This document shows positions 62,846 to 64,000 of a DNA stretch of 64,000 nt, in pieces. Location: positions 1-64,000 of the forward strand of contig JABXJT010000009.1 of NCBI GenBank assembly GCA_013375455.1. The letters run 5' to 3'. Made by a program: the position numbers and the translations under genes. Within the stretch, counting starts at the first letter, position 1. Each line of letters begins with the position of its first letter. The notes beneath the pieces are model-generated. The model ran no database searches. It worked only from the letters and a program-made list of their open reading frames with translations, and was not told the origin of the DNA. The stretch is from Candidatus Helarchaeota archaeon (GTDB taxonomy: Archaea; Asgardarchaeota; Lokiarchaeia; Helarchaeales; HEL-GB-A).

Positions 62846-64000
62846 ATGGGTGAAACGGTTCAGAAAAAAATTAAAATGAAAATGCTTAAAGCAGCAGTTA
62901 AAGGCATGGACGCCAAGGATTATGTTGAAAGTTTAGATATAGATATCAAGAAAGTTTCTAAGGACTCATTATTTTTGGGAGAAGTTTTTGTTGATGACCG
63001 TATTTATGGCTTGTTAGGACTGGAAAAAGAGTTTTGGTCGGACGAATCAACGCCATCGGACCTTGAATACCTTGATCGAATCGCATTAATTTTATATGAC
63101 GCGAAGGGGAAATCTGTTGGAGTCATTGAAGAGCGTTTGGTAAAAGAACTCACGCAATCTATAGTGAGCGGCACGTTACCGGTTTTCACGGCAATCTTAA
63201 AAGGATCTCCGTATGTTATCGACATCGAAAAAGAGTCAAATAAACTAGTTTTCCCGTTATTAGTTAATAAATCTAAGGGGTTTTTTGATATTTTTCAGAT
63301 TTCTAAAAAAGCTTTAGCAATGGGTGCCGATTTTACAGTTGAAAGAAAAAGTGGGGACGAGAAAGTAGCCTTCATTGATTCAAAACGCGGTGGGAAAATC
63401 GAAATCGAGATTTATGATGATGAATTGGCTGATACGAAAGATTTCGTGAATGTATTAACTCTCTTTGCAGGAACTATCCAGTTTCATGAAGATATCGCAA
63501 ATAAAATTAAAAGCACTGTAGAGGCTCTTTCTCAAGGCGCGTTAGTCTTAAAACCATCAAGGAAAGCCTTGGAATTGATGCAAGATCCTCGCAAAGCCAA
63601 ACGCCCCAAGAAAGAAACTGAAGAGGAAAGAAAAGAAACACGAAAAAGACGTAAAAAACGAAAAATCCGCGGAGTCGATGAAGAAGAGGAAGAAGAAAAA
63701 CCTAAAAAACTAAAAAAAGGGGTTAAAAAGAGATCACTGAAATCCCGCAAGACTCAAAAAGGGTACAAAGCACTTTATTTGGCGGATCCCGTTAAGAAAG
63801 CCACCGGTGTCGGAAAAAAAACCGCGGATTTATTAATTAAACTAGGGATCGTAACGGTTGAAGATTTTATCGGTGCTGATCCCAAGGAATTAGCCGGGGT
63901 TCTTGAAGAAAAATCAATCACTCCCACCAAGATTAATAAGTGGCAAGTTGACTCTCAAAAAAGAGTGAGAGCGACACTGGAAGACGACGAAACAGGTCTC
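62846..64000 (+). CDS. Hypothetical protein with C-terminal helix-hairpin-helix, partial
   Basis: The frame starts with ATG 62846 behind GAAGGAG and runs open to the right edge (385 codons), so the C-terminus is missing. Residues 1-225 look folded and alpha/beta (KDSLFLGEVFVDDRIYGLLG, LDRIALILYDAKGKSVG, IEIEIYDDELADTKD). Residues 245-305 are a lysine- and glutamate-rich linker, and residues 312-375 resemble a helix-hairpin-helix (KATGVGKKTADLLIKLGIVTV). DNA or nucleic-acid binding is likely. No family is recognised for the first part. Confidence 0.68.
   Translation, partial: MGETVQKKIKMKMLKAAVKGMDAKDYVESLDIDIKKVSKDSLFLGEVFVDDRIYGLLGLEKEFWSDESTPSDLEYLDRIALILYDAKGKSVGVIEERLVKELTQSIVSGTLPVFTAILKGSPYVIDIEKESNKLVFPLLVNKSKGFFDIFQISKKALAMGADFTVERKSGDEKVAFIDSKRGGKIEIEIYDDELADTKDFVNVLTLFAGTIQFHEDIANKIKSTVEALSQGALVLKPSRKALELMQDPRKAKRPKKETEEERKETRKRRKKRKIRGVDEEEEEEKPKKLKKGVKKRSLKSRKTQKGYKALYLADPVKKATGVGKKTADLLIKLGIVTVEDFIGADPKELAGVLEEKSITPTKINKWQVDSQKRVRATLEDDETGL

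Overview
The window is about 36% GC chromosomal DNA from an archaeon, most likely an Asgard archaeon (Lokiarchaeia-like). Support: a eukaryote-type ribosomal protein eL22 (27688..28008), an Elf1-like transcription elongation protein, two Roadblock/LC7 proteins, an MglA-like small GTPase, two tandem GIFT (IFT52-like) proteins, an archaeal Orc1/Cdc6, a VAT/CDC48 ATPase, an unsplit archaeal RNA polymerase subunit B, and four tRNA genes that all carry introns. Genes are short transcription units on both strands, with TATA-type promoters and a mix of Shine-Dalgarno and near-leaderless starts. No transposase, phage module or CRISPR array was seen. The lineage call is inference.

Layout. 1-7 kb: glycerate 2-kinase (cut by the window edge), a Roadblock protein and two Ca2+-type P-type ATPases, all on the minus strand. 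7-12 kb: a candidate replication origin with ORB-like repeats beside cdc6, then CDC48. 12-24 kb: an unknown protein behind a phased operator-like repeat array, a CrtI-type oxidoreductase, a 2x[4Fe-4S] ferredoxin, a membrane-anchored esterase, an Elf1-like protein with three zinc ribbons, HAD and MBL hydrolases, an SCP2-like protein, and a secreted legumain-like protease with an inserted domain. 24-34 kb: a directional ATTCACA repeat cluster, a flavin reductase, a radical-SAM photolyase-like protein, eL22, an HTH-CBS regulator, a TFS-like zinc ribbon, the GIFT pair and a second Roadblock protein. 34-40 kb: a GlcD/GlcF-like lactate or glycolate oxidoreductase, three MaoC-fold proteins and a PycTM-like membrane protein. 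40-49 kb: rpoB with a stand-alone Lrp/AsnC effector domain, four intron-containing tRNAs, a tandem pair of putative PD-(D/E)XK proteins, and a radical-SAM plus geranylgeranyl-reductase pair probably acting on membrane lipid. 49-64 kb: thymidylate synthase, an ICMT-like methyltransferase, acyl-CoA dehydrogenase, nitroreductase, two small RHH-like proteins, the bacterial-type queuosine genes queA and queH, an MmgE/PrpD enzyme and a rearranged remnant of its paralogue, an SCP2-like protein, the MglA-like GTPase, and a helix-hairpin-helix protein cut by the right edge.

How they fit together. The MaoC proteins, acyl-CoA dehydrogenase, PrpD enzyme and GlcD/F pair suggest heterotrophic acyl and hydroxy-acid metabolism. 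queA and queH imply queuosine synthesis, unusual for an archaeon, where archaeosine is the normal 7-deazaguanine. The points most worth a second look are the GIFT-GIFT-Roadblock cluster, the conserved D-x12-E-x-K protein pair, the multi-intron tRNAs, the protease with its inserted domain, and the origin candidate.
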